Source: an uncultured Paracoccaceae bacterium
GTDB lineage: Bacteria > Pseudomonadota > Alphaproteobacteria > Rhodobacterales > Rhodobacteraceae
Assembly (NCBI GenBank): GCA_947492585.1
Contig: CANLND010000022.1
Coordinates: 1 to 54,945 of the forward strand
Length of the DNA: 54,945 nucleotides
Direction of reading: 5' to 3'
Position numbers and translations under genes: made by a program. The notes under the pieces are model-generated. The model searched no databases. It was given only the letters and a program-made list of their open reading frames with translations, and was not told the DNA's origin. Within the stretch, counting starts at the first letter, position 1; each line of letters starts with the position of its first letter. This document shows positions 46,856-54,945 of the stretch, in pieces.

Positions 46856-48529
46856 ATGGCTGATAACATCATGGAGGAATTCGAAGCCCTCCTGCAAGAA
46901 AGCTTCGAAATGGACACACCCGATGAGGGTTCTGTTGTCAAAGGCAAGGTTCTCGCAATTGAAGCGGGCCAAGCTATCATCGACGTCGGCTACAAAATGG
47001 AAGGCCGCGTTGATCTGAAAGAATTCGCAAACCCAGGTGAAGCACCCGAAATCGCTGTTGGCGATGAGGTTGAAGTCTTCCTGCGCGCTGCTGAAAACGC
47101 GCGCGGCGAAGCTGTCATCTCTCGTGAGATGGCGCGTCGCGAAGAAGCATGGGACCGCCTGGAAAAAGCATACGCAGACGATGCACGCGTCGAAGGCGCG
47201 ATCTTCGGCCGCGTCAAAGGTGGCTTCACTGTCGACCTCGGCGGCGCTGTTGCGTTCCTGCCCGGTTCGCAAGTTGACGTTCGCCCTGTGCGTGATGCAG
47301 GCCCTCTGATGGGTCTGAAGCAGCCGTTCCAAATCCTGAAAATGGACCGTCGTCGTGGCAACATCGTTGTTTCGCGTCGTGCTATTCTGGAAGAATCCCG
47401 CGCCGAACAGCGTGCAGAAGTCATCGGCAACCTGTCCGAAGGCCAAGCAGTTGATGGTGTGGTCAAGAACATCACCGAATACGGTGCGTTCGTTGACTTG
47501 GGCGGCGTTGACGGCTTGCTGCACGTCACCGACATGGCATGGCGCCGTGTGAACCACCCGAACGAGATCCTGAACATCGGCGAAACCGTCAAAGTTCAAG
47601 TGATCAAGATCAACAAAGAAACCCACCGTATCTCCCTCGGCATGAAACAGCTGCAGGAAGATCCATGGGATCTGGTTGGTGCCAAGTACCCACTGTCGTC
47701 GGTCCACAAAGGCCGCGTGACCAACATCACCGATTACGGTGCATTTGTTGAGCTGGAAGCTGGCGTTGAAGGCCTGGTGCACGTCTCTGAGATGTCCTGG
47801 ACCAAGAAAAACGTTCACCCCGGCAAGATCGTTTCGACCTCGCAAGAAGTCGACGTTATGGTTCTGGAAATCGATGGCGCCAAGCGTCGCGTATCCCTGG
47901 GCCTGAAGCAGACCATGCGTAACCCATGGGAAGTGTTTGCAGAAACACACCCCGAGGGCACCGAAGTCGAAGGCGAAGTCAAGAACATCACCGAATTCGG
48001 TCTGTTCATCGGCCTCGAAGGCGACATCGACGGCATGGTTCACCTGTCCGACCTGTCATGGGACGAACGTGGCGAAGACGCGATCCAGAACTACCACAAG
48101 AACGACGTGGTTCAGGCCGTTGTCTCCGAAGTTGACGTTGAAAAAGAGCGTATCTCGCTCTCGATCAAAGCACTGGGTGGCGACAAGTTCGCAGAAGCGG
48201 TTGGCGGCGTGAAGCGCGGCTCGATCGTGACTGTTAACGTGACCGCGATCGAAGAAGGTGGCATCGAAGTCGAATATGAAGGCATGAAGTCCTTCATCCG
48301 TCGCTCCGATCTGTCTCGTGATCGCGCTGACCAGCGTCCTGAGCGTTTCAATGTTGGCGACAAAGTTGACGTTCGCGTCACCAATGTCGACTCCAAGACA
48401 CGCCGTCTGGGTCTGTCGATCAAAGCACGCGAAATCGCGGAAGAAAAAGAAGCCGTCGAACAGTATGGCTCTTCGGACTCCGGCGCGTCGCTGGGCGACA
48501 TCCTGGGCGCAGCTCTGAACAACGACTAA
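46856..48529 (+). CDS. rpsA: 30S ribosomal protein S1
   Basis: A 557-residue mRNA-binding ribosomal protein with six S1 (OB-fold) repeats: the first two bind the ribosome, the later four bind mRNA. Repeats are seen as GQAIIDVGYKMEGRVD, GGFTVDLGGAVAFLPGSQVD, NITEYGAFVDLGGVDGLLHV, NITDYGAFVELEAGVEGLVH, NITEFGLFIGLEGDIDGMVH and GGIEVEYEGMKSFIRRS. Length is normal. The codon use is strongly biased, as in highly expressed genes, which also opens a long spurious antisense frame. A terminator follows 31 bases after the stop. Confidence 0.98.
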   Translation: MADNIMEEFEALLQESFEMDTPDEGSVVKGKVLAIEAGQAIIDVGYKMEGRVDLKEFANPGEAPEIAVGDEVEVFLRAAENARGEAVISREMARREEAWDRLEKAYADDARVEGAIFGRVKGGFTVDLGGAVAFLPGSQVDVRPVRDAGPLMGLKQPFQILKMDRRRGNIVVSRRAILEESRAEQRAEVIGNLSEGQAVDGVVKNITEYGAFVDLGGVDGLLHVTDMAWRRVNHPNEILNIGETVKVQVIKINKETHRISLGMKQLQEDPWDLVGAKYPLSSVHKGRVTNITDYGAFVELEAGVEGLVHVSEMSWTKKNVHPGKIVSTSQEVDVMVLEIDGAKRRVSLGLKQTMRNPWEVFAETHPEGTEVEGEVKNITEFGLFIGLEGDIDGMVHLSDLSWDERGEDAIQNYHKNDVVQAVVSEVDVEKERISLSIKALGGDKFAEAVGGVKRGSIVTVNVTAIEEGGIEVEYEGMKSFIRRSDLSRDRADQRPERFNVGDKVDVRVTNVDSKTRRLGLSIKAREIAEEKEAVEQYGSSDSGASLGDILGAALNND

Positions 48530-48560
48530 TCGTCGCGGTTCTGTACCTACAAAGTTTGAG

Positions 48561-48591
48561 AAACGGCTCCGAATTTCGGGGCCGTTTTTCG
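48561..48591 (+). terminator. Intrinsic terminator of rpsA
   Basis: A 12-bp stem (AAACGGCTCCGA with TCGGGGCCGTTT, one T-G pair, 3-base loop) ending in T5, located 31 bases after the rpsA stop. Confidence 0.9.
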
Positions 48592-48816
48592 TTTCCGGAT
48601 TAGCGAATCAATTAAATTAACTTTTTCCAATTTGAGGAAAATGTGATGGCTGCCACCTTGAGGCGTTAAAATTGCACCGAACAATGCGCTTTGAGAGCAA
48701 ATGTGTGCGTATTTTTGTCTTTCCGGCCTACCGTAACTGTTCCCGGCATAAGCTTTTTTTCCTATAGTCATCCAAAGTGCATAACGAACAAATGGTTTGG
48801 GAGGCCCGTGAACAGC

Positions 48817-49101
48817 ATGATCCGGTCGGAATTGATTCAGAAGATTGCAGACGAAAACCCACACCTGTATCAGCGTGATGTAGAACGGATCGTTAATACG
48901 GTGTTTGATGAGGTTACCGAAGCCATGGCGCGCGGTGATCGGGTAGAACTTCGCGGGTTTGGGGCCTTTTCGGTCAAACAACGCGACGCGCGAGTGGGTC
49001 GAAACCCTCGCACCGGGGAGACGGTCCATGTCGAAGAGAAACATGTTCCCTTTTTCAAGACAGGCAAGCTCTTGAGGGATCGGCTGAACGGAAAAGAGTA
49101 A
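48817..49101 (+). CDS. ihfB: Integration host factor subunit beta
   Basis: A 94-residue DNA-bending protein that pairs with IHF-alpha. [17 protein letters not shown] begins the family, [17 protein letters not shown] forms the body, and GRNPRTGE carries the Pro that intercalates and bends DNA. The C-terminal [17 protein letters not shown] is typical. The ATG at 48817 gives the usual N-terminus; a GTG three codons upstream is nearer the GGGAGG ribosome site (3-base spacing) and less likely. lapA follows with no gap. A separate promoter is expected in the AT-rich 225 bases after the rpsA terminator. Confidence 0.96.
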   Translation: MIRSELIQKIADENPHLYQRDVERIVNTVFDEVTEAMARGDRVELRGFGAFSVKQRDARVGRNPRTGETVHVEEKHVPFFKTGKLLRDRLNGKE

Positions 49102-49452
49102 ATGCGTTACATTCGCTATGCGGTTCTTGTGAGCCTCGCCATCATTCTGGCCTCGGTTGCGATGGCCAACGGGACGTTTGTGGATCTGAAGTTGATGCCA
49201 GACGCGCTGGCCGAACTGGTCGGCTTCAATCTCGGAATTTCGCTGCCGCTGTTTGCGGTGGTGCTGGGCGGTGTTGGCATGGGGCTGATGATCGGCTTCC
49301 TGGCGGAGTACATTCGCGAGCACAAACATCGTCGCGAAGCGGGGGAGCGCAAGCGTGAAGCGCGCAAATTGGCCCGCGAAGTCAATAAGCTGAAAAAGAA
49401 AACGAACGAAGGCAAAGACGAAGTTCTGGCCCTGCTTGACGACGCTGGCTAA
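49102..49452 (+). CDS. LapA domain (DUF1049) membrane protein
   Basis: A 116-residue inner-membrane protein with two hydrophobic helices (about 5-24 and 44-67). After the second helix comes a cytosolic, highly charged helical tail (EYIREHKHRREAGERKREAR) likely to be a coiled coil. In E. coli, LapA-type proteins regulate LPS assembly and LpxC turnover. The start directly abuts the ihfB stop (TAA-ATG), and trpF begins 3 bases after its own stop, so the three form one operon. Confidence 0.88.
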   Translation: MRYIRYAVLVSLAIILASVAMANGTFVDLKLMPDALAELVGFNLGISLPLFAVVLGGVGMGLMIGFLAEYIREHKHRREAGERKREARKLAREVNKLKKKTNEGKDEVLALLDDAG

Positions 49453-49455
49453 CCC

Positions 49456-50103
49456 ATGAGCCGGATACGTACCAAGATCTGCGGCCTGTCGAGGCCGCAG
49501 GATATTACTGCCGCCGCCGAGGCCGGCGCTGCCTATGTTGGCTTTGTCTTTTTTCCAAAATCTCCACGCAATGTGACACTAGATCGCGCGGCAGCTTTGG
49601 CCTGCGAGACGCCCGCGGGTCTGTGCAAAGTGGCGCTGACGGTGAACGCCAATGACGCAGAACTGGATGCGCTGACGGCCAAGGTGCCACTGGATATGTT
49701 GCAGCTGCACGGAGCGGAAACGCCTGAACGTGTGGCAGAGGTGCGCACGCGCTATGGGCTTCCGGTGATGAAGGCGATTGGAATTGCTGGGTCTGAAGAT
49801 TTGGCCAGGATTGATCTCTATTCTCAGGTGGCAGACCAGCTGTTGCTGGACACCAAAGCGCCGAAAGGCGCGGATTTACCCGGCGGCAACGGGCAGACCT
49901 TTGACTGGTCGCTGTTGGCCACACGCAAATATTGGCAGCGGCCTTGGATGTTGGCCGGTGGCTTGACGCTGGATAATGTTGGCCAAGCGATCCGCACCAC
50001 CGGCACGCAGCAGGTTGATTTGTCTTCGGGTGTTGAAAGCGCACCGGGCGTCAAAGATCCGGACCTGATCCGTGCCTTTGTTGCGGCCGCGTCAGCCGCC
50101 TAA
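49456..50103 (+). CDS. trpF: Phosphoribosylanthranilate isomerase
   Basis: A 215-residue TIM-barrel enzyme of tryptophan synthesis. The catalytic Cys is in [10 protein letters not shown] (about 7-16). [41 protein letters not shown] and [15 protein letters not shown] are the phosphate- and substrate-binding loops, with the general acid Asp in LLLDTKA. It lies 3 bases after the LapA gene. trpB follows beyond a terminator, so the two trp genes are separately transcribed. trpA is not in the window. Confidence 0.97.
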   Translation: MSRIRTKICGLSRPQDITAAAEAGAAYVGFVFFPKSPRNVTLDRAAALACETPAGLCKVALTVNANDAELDALTAKVPLDMLQLHGAETPERVAEVRTRYGLPVMKAIGIAGSEDLARIDLYSQVADQLLLDTKAPKGADLPGGNGQTFDWSLLATRKYWQRPWMLAGGLTLDNVGQAIRTTGTQQVDLSSGVESAPGVKDPDLIRAFVAAASAA

Positions 50104-50584
50104 CGACACGCTGTATCTGGCGTTTCATACATCGGTCTCTTAAACGGCGCTGTATCTCACAGCGCCTTTTTCTGCGTGCGCCATGCGTCATTAGGTGATG
50201 GCTGTGGTCAGCTGATCGAGGTCGGATCTGACATTGATACGCTGACACATGAAGAAGGGTTGGTCGGCCATCATGAGGTGCGGAACGATCCATCGATCCA
50301 TTCGCAGCGTGGTTGAGTGAATCAGATCAGGGCAGGGCATCCAGCTCGATGCACTCCCGCCCCTGCTTGTCCCCATCCGGGGCCATCGCAGACTTGGTCC
50401 GGGCGCAGCGCCTATGGCGCGGCGCGAGTCGTTTTGGCGCAGCCAAAGCGAAACCCCTTGTTCCGGGCGGGCCAAATGGGGGTGGTGCACGAAAACCTGC
50501 AGATGTCGTGGATTTTCTTGCAAAACTAGTTTCCACGCTGGCCTTCGCGCTCTAGAACCAACGGACACGACGATGGAGAGACCT
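50104..50584. other. 481-bp gap between trpF and trpB
   Basis: It begins with the trpF terminator. On the minus strand a frame is open from about 50646 to 50191. Its last 40 codons (Met-Asp-Arg-Trp-Ile-Val-Pro-His-Leu onwards) look more protein-like than most shadows, but the upstream part overlaps the trpB start and lacks a convincing beginning. It could be a decayed gene; I do not call it. The trpB promoter should lie at about 50480-50570. Confidence 0.35.
50146..50171 (+). terminator. Intrinsic terminator after trpF
   Basis: An 8-bp perfect stem (GGCGCTGT with ACAGCGCC, 5-base loop) followed by T5, 43 bases after the trpF stop. Confidence 0.92.
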
Positions 50585-51847
50585 ATGGCCGAAGATCTAT
50601 TCAACAGCTTCATGAACGGCCCTGATGAACAGGGACGTTTTGGCATTCACGGCGGGCGTTTCGTCAGTGAAACCCTGATGCCGCTGATTCTGAGCCTCGA
50701 AGAGGAATACAACAAGGCCAAGGATGATCCGACCTTCTGGGCCGAGATGAACGATCTGTGGAAACACTATGTGGGCCGCCCCAGCCCACTGTATTATGCT
50801 GAACGCCTGACCCAGCATTTGGGTGGTGCAAAGATCTATCTAAAGCGCGACGAGCTGAACCACACAGGCGCCCACAAGGTGAACAACGTGTTGGGACAGA
50901 TCCTGTTGGCACGCCGCATGGGCAAGACCCGGATCATCGCCGAAACAGGCGCTGGCCAACACGGGGTGGCTACGGCGACCGTCTGCGCCAAATTTGGCCT
51001 GAAATGCGTGGTTTACATGGGTGCCCATGATGTCAAACGTCAGGCGCCAAATGTGTTCCGTATGCGCCTGTTAGGGGCTGAGGTGATTCCAGTGACCTCT
51101 GGTCGTGGCACGCTGAAGGATGCGATGAACGATGCGCTGCGGGACTGGGTGACCAACGTGGACGATACGTTTTATTGCATTGGCACCGTTGCGGGGCCGC
51201 ACCCCTATCCTGCGATGGTTCGCGACTTTCAGTCGATCATCGGTAAGGAAGTGCGCTGGCAGCTGGCAGAGCAGGAAGGCGAAGGCCGATTGCCTGATAC
51301 AGTGATTGCGGCCATCGGTGGCGGGTCCAATGCGATGGGCCTGTTCTATCCGTTCCTCGATGATAAATCGGTCAACATTATTGGCGTCGAAGCAGGCGGC
51401 AAAGGTGTGGATGAGAAAATGCAGCACTGCGCCTCTCTCACGGGGGGACGTCCGGGCGTATTGCACGGAAACCGCACTTACCTGTTGCAGGACGATGATG
51501 GCCAGATCCTTGAGGGCTTCTCTATCTCAGCGGGGCTCGATTATCCCGGAATTGGTCCTGAACATGCGTGGCTGCATGACATTGGTCGCGCGAAATATGT
51601 TGCAATTACCGACCGCGAAGCGCTGGAAGCGTTCCAGTTGAGCTGTGCGATGGAAGGTATTATTCCCGCATTGGAGCCCAGCCATGCGCTGGCACATGTG
51701 ACCAAGATCGCGCCAGATCTGCCCAGCGATCATATCATCGTCATGAACATGTGTGGGCGCGGCGACAAGGATGTGTTCACCGTTGCACGTCATCTGGGGT
51801 TCGACATGTCGGACACCGAAGAAGGCCGCGACGTGGACGGTGAATAA
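50585..51847 (+). CDS. trpB: Tryptophan synthase subunit beta
   Basis: A 420-residue PLP enzyme that joins indole and serine. The PLP lysine is Lys98 in [30 protein letters not shown] is the substrate Glu region (Glu of AETGAGQ). GGGSNAMG binds the cofactor phosphate, and [16 protein letters not shown] and CGRGDKDVF are conserved. The ATG at 50585 has GGAG 6 bases upstream; an ATG 4 codons earlier is possible. A strong terminator follows, so trpB is monocistronic here. Confidence 0.97.
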   Translation: MAEDLFNSFMNGPDEQGRFGIHGGRFVSETLMPLILSLEEEYNKAKDDPTFWAEMNDLWKHYVGRPSPLYYAERLTQHLGGAKIYLKRDELNHTGAHKVNNVLGQILLARRMGKTRIIAETGAGQHGVATATVCAKFGLKCVVYMGAHDVKRQAPNVFRMRLLGAEVIPVTSGRGTLKDAMNDALRDWVTNVDDTFYCIGTVAGPHPYPAMVRDFQSIIGKEVRWQLAEQEGEGRLPDTVIAAIGGGSNAMGLFYPFLDDKSVNIIGVEAGGKGVDEKMQHCASLTGGRPGVLHGNRTYLLQDDDGQILEGFSISAGLDYPGIGPEHAWLHDIGRAKYVAITDREALEAFQLSCAMEGIIPALEPSHALAHVTKIAPDLPSDHIIVMNMCGRGDKDVFTVARHLGFDMSDTEEGRDVDGE

Positions 51848-51905
51848 TCGGATGGCGTGTCATGCCAGAACGGTATGACGCGTCACGAATTGCACTGAGT
51901 TTTTG

Positions 51906-51933
51906 AAAGGGGTGTCACGGCACCCCTTTTTTT
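51906..51933 (+). terminator. Intrinsic terminator after trpB
   Basis: A 9-bp perfect stem (AAAGGGGTG with CACCCCTTT, 6-base loop) running into T7, about 58 bases after the trpB stop. Confidence 0.93.
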
Positions 51934-52078
51934 CTGGTTCGCCAAACGACGAGAGCGTGAAATCGGCGTCCGATGCATCTGCACGAATGGCCTTGCTATT
52001 TTTGGGAGCCCTGCCAAAGGCGTTTAGCACCCCATAAGTTCATAGACGTTGTCCCGTCTGATCACGAGGGAACTGCGG

Positions 52079-52465
52079 TCAAGCCTCGTCCTGCGGGGTG
52101 ATGGCGTGGCGTTCCAGAACATGCAGCGGGACCACTTCAAGCGCGCGTTTATGGGTGGACTGCAATTGCACCTCTGGGGCGCAGCCCTCGTCTGCGGCTT
52201 GTAAAAAGCGCGCAGCGCACAGGCACCATTGATCACCGGCCTTTAGCCCGGCAAATCCATATTGTGGCTGTGGCGTCGATAAATCATTGCCGACATATTT
52301 TGAATAGGCCAGAAATTCGTCAGTCATCACAGCACATACCGTATGGCTGCCCGCGTCGCTGGCGCAGGTGTTGCAATGTCCATCACGGAAAAAACCGGTC
52401 AGGGGGCGACTCGAGCAGGGGGCAAGCGCGGTACCCAATACGTTGATGCTGTGATCTTTTTCCAT
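52079..52465 (-). CDS. DUF2237 family protein
   Basis: A 128-residue protein with the DUF2237 pattern: NVLGTALAPCSSRPLTGFFR, then GHCNTCASDAGSHTVCAVMT, EFLAYSKYVGNDLSTP and GDQWCLCAARF. The several conserved Cys residues (about 17, 32, 35, 44 and 82-84) could bind metal. Its function is not established. It has the same orientation as pth, 111 bases downstream of the pth stop, and could be co-transcribed with it. Confidence 0.87.
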   Translation of the reverse strand: MEKDHSINVLGTALAPCSSRPLTGFFRDGHCNTCASDAGSHTVCAVMTDEFLAYSKYVGNDLSTPQPQYGFAGLKAGDQWCLCAARFLQAADEGCAPEVQLQSTHKRALEVVPLHVLERHAITPQDEA

Positions 52466-52576
52466 AAATGCCAGCCTAGCGAATTTTTCGCGCTTGAAAA
52501 GCCCACACGGGCAATCGCCGGGTCACAGATCTGCCATTCCGCGTCCGTTTGTTCGCTGCCGGAGGTCGACAATGGA

Positions 52577-53260
52577 TTAGCGAAATTTGTCCATCAGTTT
52601 TTCCATGGGCGATCTGGCATCGCTGTCTGGGGCGTTGTCGGTATTGGTGTCTGTCTGCTTTGGGGGTTTGGGTTTGCTGGTCGAGCTGCGCGGCGGTGCC
52701 ACGCGCAGGGACACCGCGTTCATGAACTTACCGCCATCGCCGTTCGCCAAGGCCCCTGTGCCATCCGCGATCCCGCGCATCAAGTCGTCCAGCCAGGTTT
52801 CATCTGCTTTGGGAAAATCGCGCAAAACATAGCCAGACACCGCGTCTTTGTGGCCGGGATGACCAATACCCAACCGGACGCGGGCATATTCGGCACCAAT
52901 GTGGGCATGGATGGAGCGCAGCCCATTGTGGCCAGCATGCCCTCCGCCCTGTTTCACCCGGCATTTTCCGGGGGCAAGATCCAGTTCATCATGTAAAACC
53001 ACCACGTCTGCGGGCGTCAGTTTGTAAAACCGCATGGCTTCGCCCACGGATTGGCCTGAGTTGTTCATGAAGGTCTGGGGTTTCAGCAGTAAGAGTTTGG
53101 CACCTCCCACGCTTCCTTCGCTGATCTGAGCTTGGAATTTTGATTTCCACGGGGAAAACCCGTGATCCCGGGCGATTTCATCCAGCGCCATAAAGCCGAT
53201 GTTGTGGCGATTGCGGGCATATTTCGAACCTGGATTGCCAAGGCCAACAAAGAGTTTCAT
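52577..53260 (-). CDS. pth: Peptidyl-tRNA hydrolase
   Basis: A 227-residue enzyme that recycles peptidyl-tRNA released by stalled ribosomes. The substrate Asn9 and catalytic His19 are in VGLGNPGSKYARNRHNIGF, and the catalytic Asp is in VVLHDELDLAPG. GGHAGHNGLRSI is the conserved tRNA-contact segment. A C-terminal extension of about 35 residues (Pro, Asp, Lys, Thr-rich) follows the core. rplY, which often precedes pth, is not seen upstream; the region at 53261-53380 holds no gene. Confidence 0.96.
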   Translation of the reverse strand: MKLFVGLGNPGSKYARNRHNIGFMALDEIARDHGFSPWKSKFQAQISEGSVGGAKLLLLKPQTFMNNSGQSVGEAMRFYKLTPADVVVLHDELDLAPGKCRVKQGGGHAGHNGLRSIHAHIGAEYARVRLGIGHPGHKDAVSGYVLRDFPKADETWLDDLMRGIADGTGALANGDGGKFMNAVSLRVAPPRSSTSKPKPPKQTDTNTDNAPDSDARSPMEKLMDKFR

Positions 53261-53457
53261 GGGTTATCTCACCTTTGATCTGCTGGGGGTGTGATGCCCT
53301 GTTTTGCGACGAATTTCCAGAGCCTGCGTGTTTGACTCTTTTAGGGGCAACTGCAATCGTGACGTGGTGAGTGAGAGCAAGGCATGATCATAGATACGCC
53401 TCAGAACTCCAAAGATGACGACAAAAAACATCCTTCGCTCCGATTGAAACGAAAATC

Positions 53458-54321
53458 GTGGGAGGCGTCGAAAATTCGTGCCATCGAAGAAGACAGCAGT
53501 GTTCAAAAGAACATCGCGCAGTTTGGGCCGCGGTCTCTGGACACGTCGTCAAAGAGGAGATGATCCGATATGTCAGCCTTGTTGATGATCTACGCATGCG
53601 GTTTTCAGCTTTGATGGCGCCCACTGGTCGCCTGCGGGATCTCGACGTTTTGATATCGGCGCAGGACACGCAGTATACACTGATCCCCAAAGGCCTGCAT
53701 GGTGGTCTGGCCGTGATGCATGACGTGCAATGCGAGATACGCTCGCGTTGTCAGGCAGACGTCGCGGCCTATTTCCAAAGCCAAGATTACCAGCGTGAGG
53801 TGAGCGCTTTGCAGGAGGTCTTTTCGATCCACACGGCATCTGGCGAGTTTGGCCACGGTAAACGCGAGGCGCGACCGGTTGTGAGCTATGCCAATCAGTT
53901 GATCTGGACACGCTATCAGAAGTTTTGCGCTGCGGCCCGTCAGATCACCGATGAGACCGATGATGATGCGGTACATGATCTGCGGATCAGGTGCAAAAAA
54001 TTGCGATATCTGGTGGAATTTTTCGCGCACCAATACCCCAAGCATGACATCAAACGGGTGTTGAAACCGCTGAAGCATCTGCAGGAAAACCTTGGCCTAT
54101 TCAATGATTGTGCGGTGCAGCAGGTTGATCTTCTAAACGGTGTTGATACGCAGAAACTTACTGGGGATCAGGCAATTATGGTCGCGCAAAGCACCGGTGC
54201 GTTGATCGCCGTACTGCACCAGCGTCAACAGGTCGAGCGGGCTAAAGTGGTGCACAACATTCAACAGTTCGACAGCGTGAACATCCGCGCCTTGTGCCGT
54301 CAGTTGTTTTTCCAAACCTGA
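53458..54321 (+). CDS. CHAD domain protein, N-terminus uncertain or disrupted
   Basis: CHAD domains are helical, Lys/Arg-rich and bind polyphosphate. The frame contains RAVWAAVSGHVVKEEM and GRLRDLDVLISAQD, typical of the first helical half, and VHDLRIRCKKLRYLVEFF (about 172-189) and LKHLQENLGLFNDCAV from the second half. The first His-x-x-Arg signature helix expected before RAVWAA is missing. A different frame upstream (ATG at 53383) reads KKHPSLRLKRK and RAIEED, resembling a CHAD N-terminus. A deletion with frameshift near 53500-53530 would explain this. No good ribosome site supports the GTG at 53458. CYTH follows 50 bases downstream. Confidence 0.72.
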   Translation: MGGVENSCHRRRQQCSKEHRAVWAAVSGHVVKEEMIRYVSLVDDLRMRFSALMAPTGRLRDLDVLISAQDTQYTLIPKGLHGGLAVMHDVQCEIRSRCQADVAAYFQSQDYQREVSALQEVFSIHTASGEFGHGKREARPVVSYANQLIWTRYQKFCAAARQITDETDDDAVHDLRIRCKKLRYLVEFFAHQYPKHDIKRVLKPLKHLQENLGLFNDCAVQQVDLLNGVDTQKLTGDQAIMVAQSTGALIAVLHQRQQVERAKVVHNIQQFDSVNIRALCRQLFFQT

Positions 54322-54371
54322 CAATCGGCGTATAAGGGCATGCATTCGGGCGCGGACAGATGGAGAAAAAC

Positions 54372-54854
54372 ATGCAGGAAATCGAACGAAAGTTTCTCGT
54401 GCGGGACATGCCTGATCTGTCAGAGCTGTCGCAATTTTCGGTGCGTCAAGGCTACATCACCCATCCAACAGATGCGGTAGAGATGCGCCTGCGGCAAAAG
54501 AATCAGAAATATTATCTGACCTTCAAAACGGGTGAAGGCACCGTACGCACCGAACGCGAAGCTGAGATCACCAAGGCGCAATTTGAAATCTTTTGGCCTG
54601 AAACCGAAGGGCGCTGGGTGGAGAAAACCCGCTGGGTTGGGGAGTTGTTCGACGGGTTACAGTTTGAGCTGGACGAATTTTACGGCGCGCTTGCGGGGTT
54701 GGTTCTGGTTGAGGTTGAATTTCCTTCGCTCACCGCTGCGCACTCTTTTGTGCCTCCCGATTGGTTCGGTCGCGATGTCAGTGAAAACGGGGAATATCGC
54801 AACAAAAACCTGGCCATTCATGGCCTTGTTCCAAAGGATGCAGGACAAAGCTAA
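54372..54854 (+). CDS. CYTH domain protein (triphosphate tunnel metalloenzyme)
   Basis: A 160-residue protein. The signature Glu-x-Glu-x-Lys is at the N-terminus (QEIERKFLVRD, Glu3/Glu5/Lys7). It is followed by alternating strands rich in charged residues that line the tunnel: VEMRLRQKN, YYLTFKTGEG, TEREAEIT and FELDEFYG, then VLVEVEFPS. CYTH enzymes hydrolyse triphosphates (inorganic triphosphate, nucleotides, thiamine triphosphate) or make cAMP; the short stand-alone form is most often an inorganic triphosphatase. The ATG at 54372 has a GGAG 7 bases upstream. Its neighbour encodes a CHAD domain, the usual fusion partner. Confidence 0.9.
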   Translation: MQEIERKFLVRDMPDLSELSQFSVRQGYITHPTDAVEMRLRQKNQKYYLTFKTGEGTVRTEREAEITKAQFEIFWPETEGRWVEKTRWVGELFDGLQFELDEFYGALAGLVLVEVEFPSLTAAHSFVPPDWFGRDVSENGEYRNKNLAIHGLVPKDAGQS

Positions 54855-54945
54855 CGCTCAATCGTGGCTTAGGGTCAGGACCCATTGATTTCCGTTGGGC
54901 TTTATGATTCACGGTTCGGAAAAACGAGCGGTGAACATGTCTGAT
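54855..54945 (+). other. Window edge: hairpin and possible start of another element
   Basis: A GGGTC-AG-GACCC hairpin lies at 54872-54883, and 53 bases later an ATG-TCT-GAT (54937-54945) starts a frame that runs out of the window. The arrangement (terminal GGGTC-type sequence, short leader, Met-Ser-Asp) resembles the left end of an IS5-family element, but the sequence is too short to be sure. Confidence 0.3.

Noticed and set aside
46847-48043. Open frame of about 398 codons antisense to rpsA
   Set aside because: It mirrors the biased codon use of rpsA, has no motif, and lies wholly inside a certain gene.
50191-50646. Minus-strand frame between trpF and trpB
   Set aside because: The last 40 codons look protein-like, but there is no convincing start or family match and it overlaps the trpB start. 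It may be a relic; I could not support a gene or pseudogene call.

Overview
The window looks like about 55 kb of chromosome from a marine alphaproteobacterium of the Rhodobacterales (Roseobacter group). This rests on the gene families and their order: aroA-cmk-rpsA-ihfB-lapA-trpF-trpB, a TIGR02300 (FYDLN acid) protein beside a tRNA-Ala, a TRAP transporter, a complete glg operon and moderate-to-high GC. No prophage, CRISPR array or complete insertion sequence is visible. At the extreme right edge a short hairpin followed by a possible start codon may be the end of an IS.

Layout, left to right. (1) 1-4.1 kb: tail of a membrane protein, tRNA-Ala(GGC), TIGR02300 protein, YgjP-type metallopeptidase, glutathione S-transferase, GntR regulator and accA. 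(2) 4.7-12.1 kb: a full oligopeptide-type ABC transporter (binding protein, two permeases, two ATPases), a LysR regulator and an orphan family-3 binding protein. (3) 12.4-13.4 kb: a CDP-alcohol phosphatidyltransferase and a RidA protein, closed by a strong bidirectional terminator. (4) 13.5-23.8 kb, minus strand: a glycogen block (alpha-glucosidase, glgB, glgC, glgA, glgX, pgm), with glgC-glgA-glgX joined by 4-base overlaps. (5) 24.3-31.3 kb, minus strand: a PhoD-like phosphatase, a TRAP transporter and a DEAD-box RNA helicase. (6) 31.8-42.4 kb, plus strand: a histidine kinase followed by eight tightly packed genes. (7) 42.5-51.8 kb: housekeeping genes trmB, aroA, cmk, rpsA, ihfB, lapA, trpF and trpB, with a secreted YbjN-like protein and a GNAT acetyltransferase between cmk and rpsA. 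(8) 52-54.9 kb: a DUF2237 protein, pth, and adjacent CHAD and CYTH genes.

The unusual part is 33.6-42.4 kb. A cytosolic Ser/Thr protein kinase, an FHA phosphothreonine reader, a PP2C phosphatase, a GTPase with degenerate motifs, a 700-residue dynamin-like GTPase, a second compact GTPase, a 125-residue protein whose predicted fold resembles Roadblock/LC7, and an unrecognised 245-residue protein are encoded head to tail, mostly with overlapping start and stop codons. Kinase, FHA and PP2C together resemble the post-translational control module of type VI secretion, but no secretion genes are present. The apparent output is instead a set of three P-loop GTPases. I infer a phosphorylation-controlled dynamin/GTPase system, possibly acting on membranes. 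Its function is not shown by the sequence.

Regulatory structure is plentiful. There are strong hairpin terminators at most operon ends. Perfect hairpins lie between the binding-protein and permease genes in both multi-gene transporters. Dyad-symmetric candidate operators lie upstream of the alpha-glucosidase, the histidine kinase and the kinase-dynamin operon.
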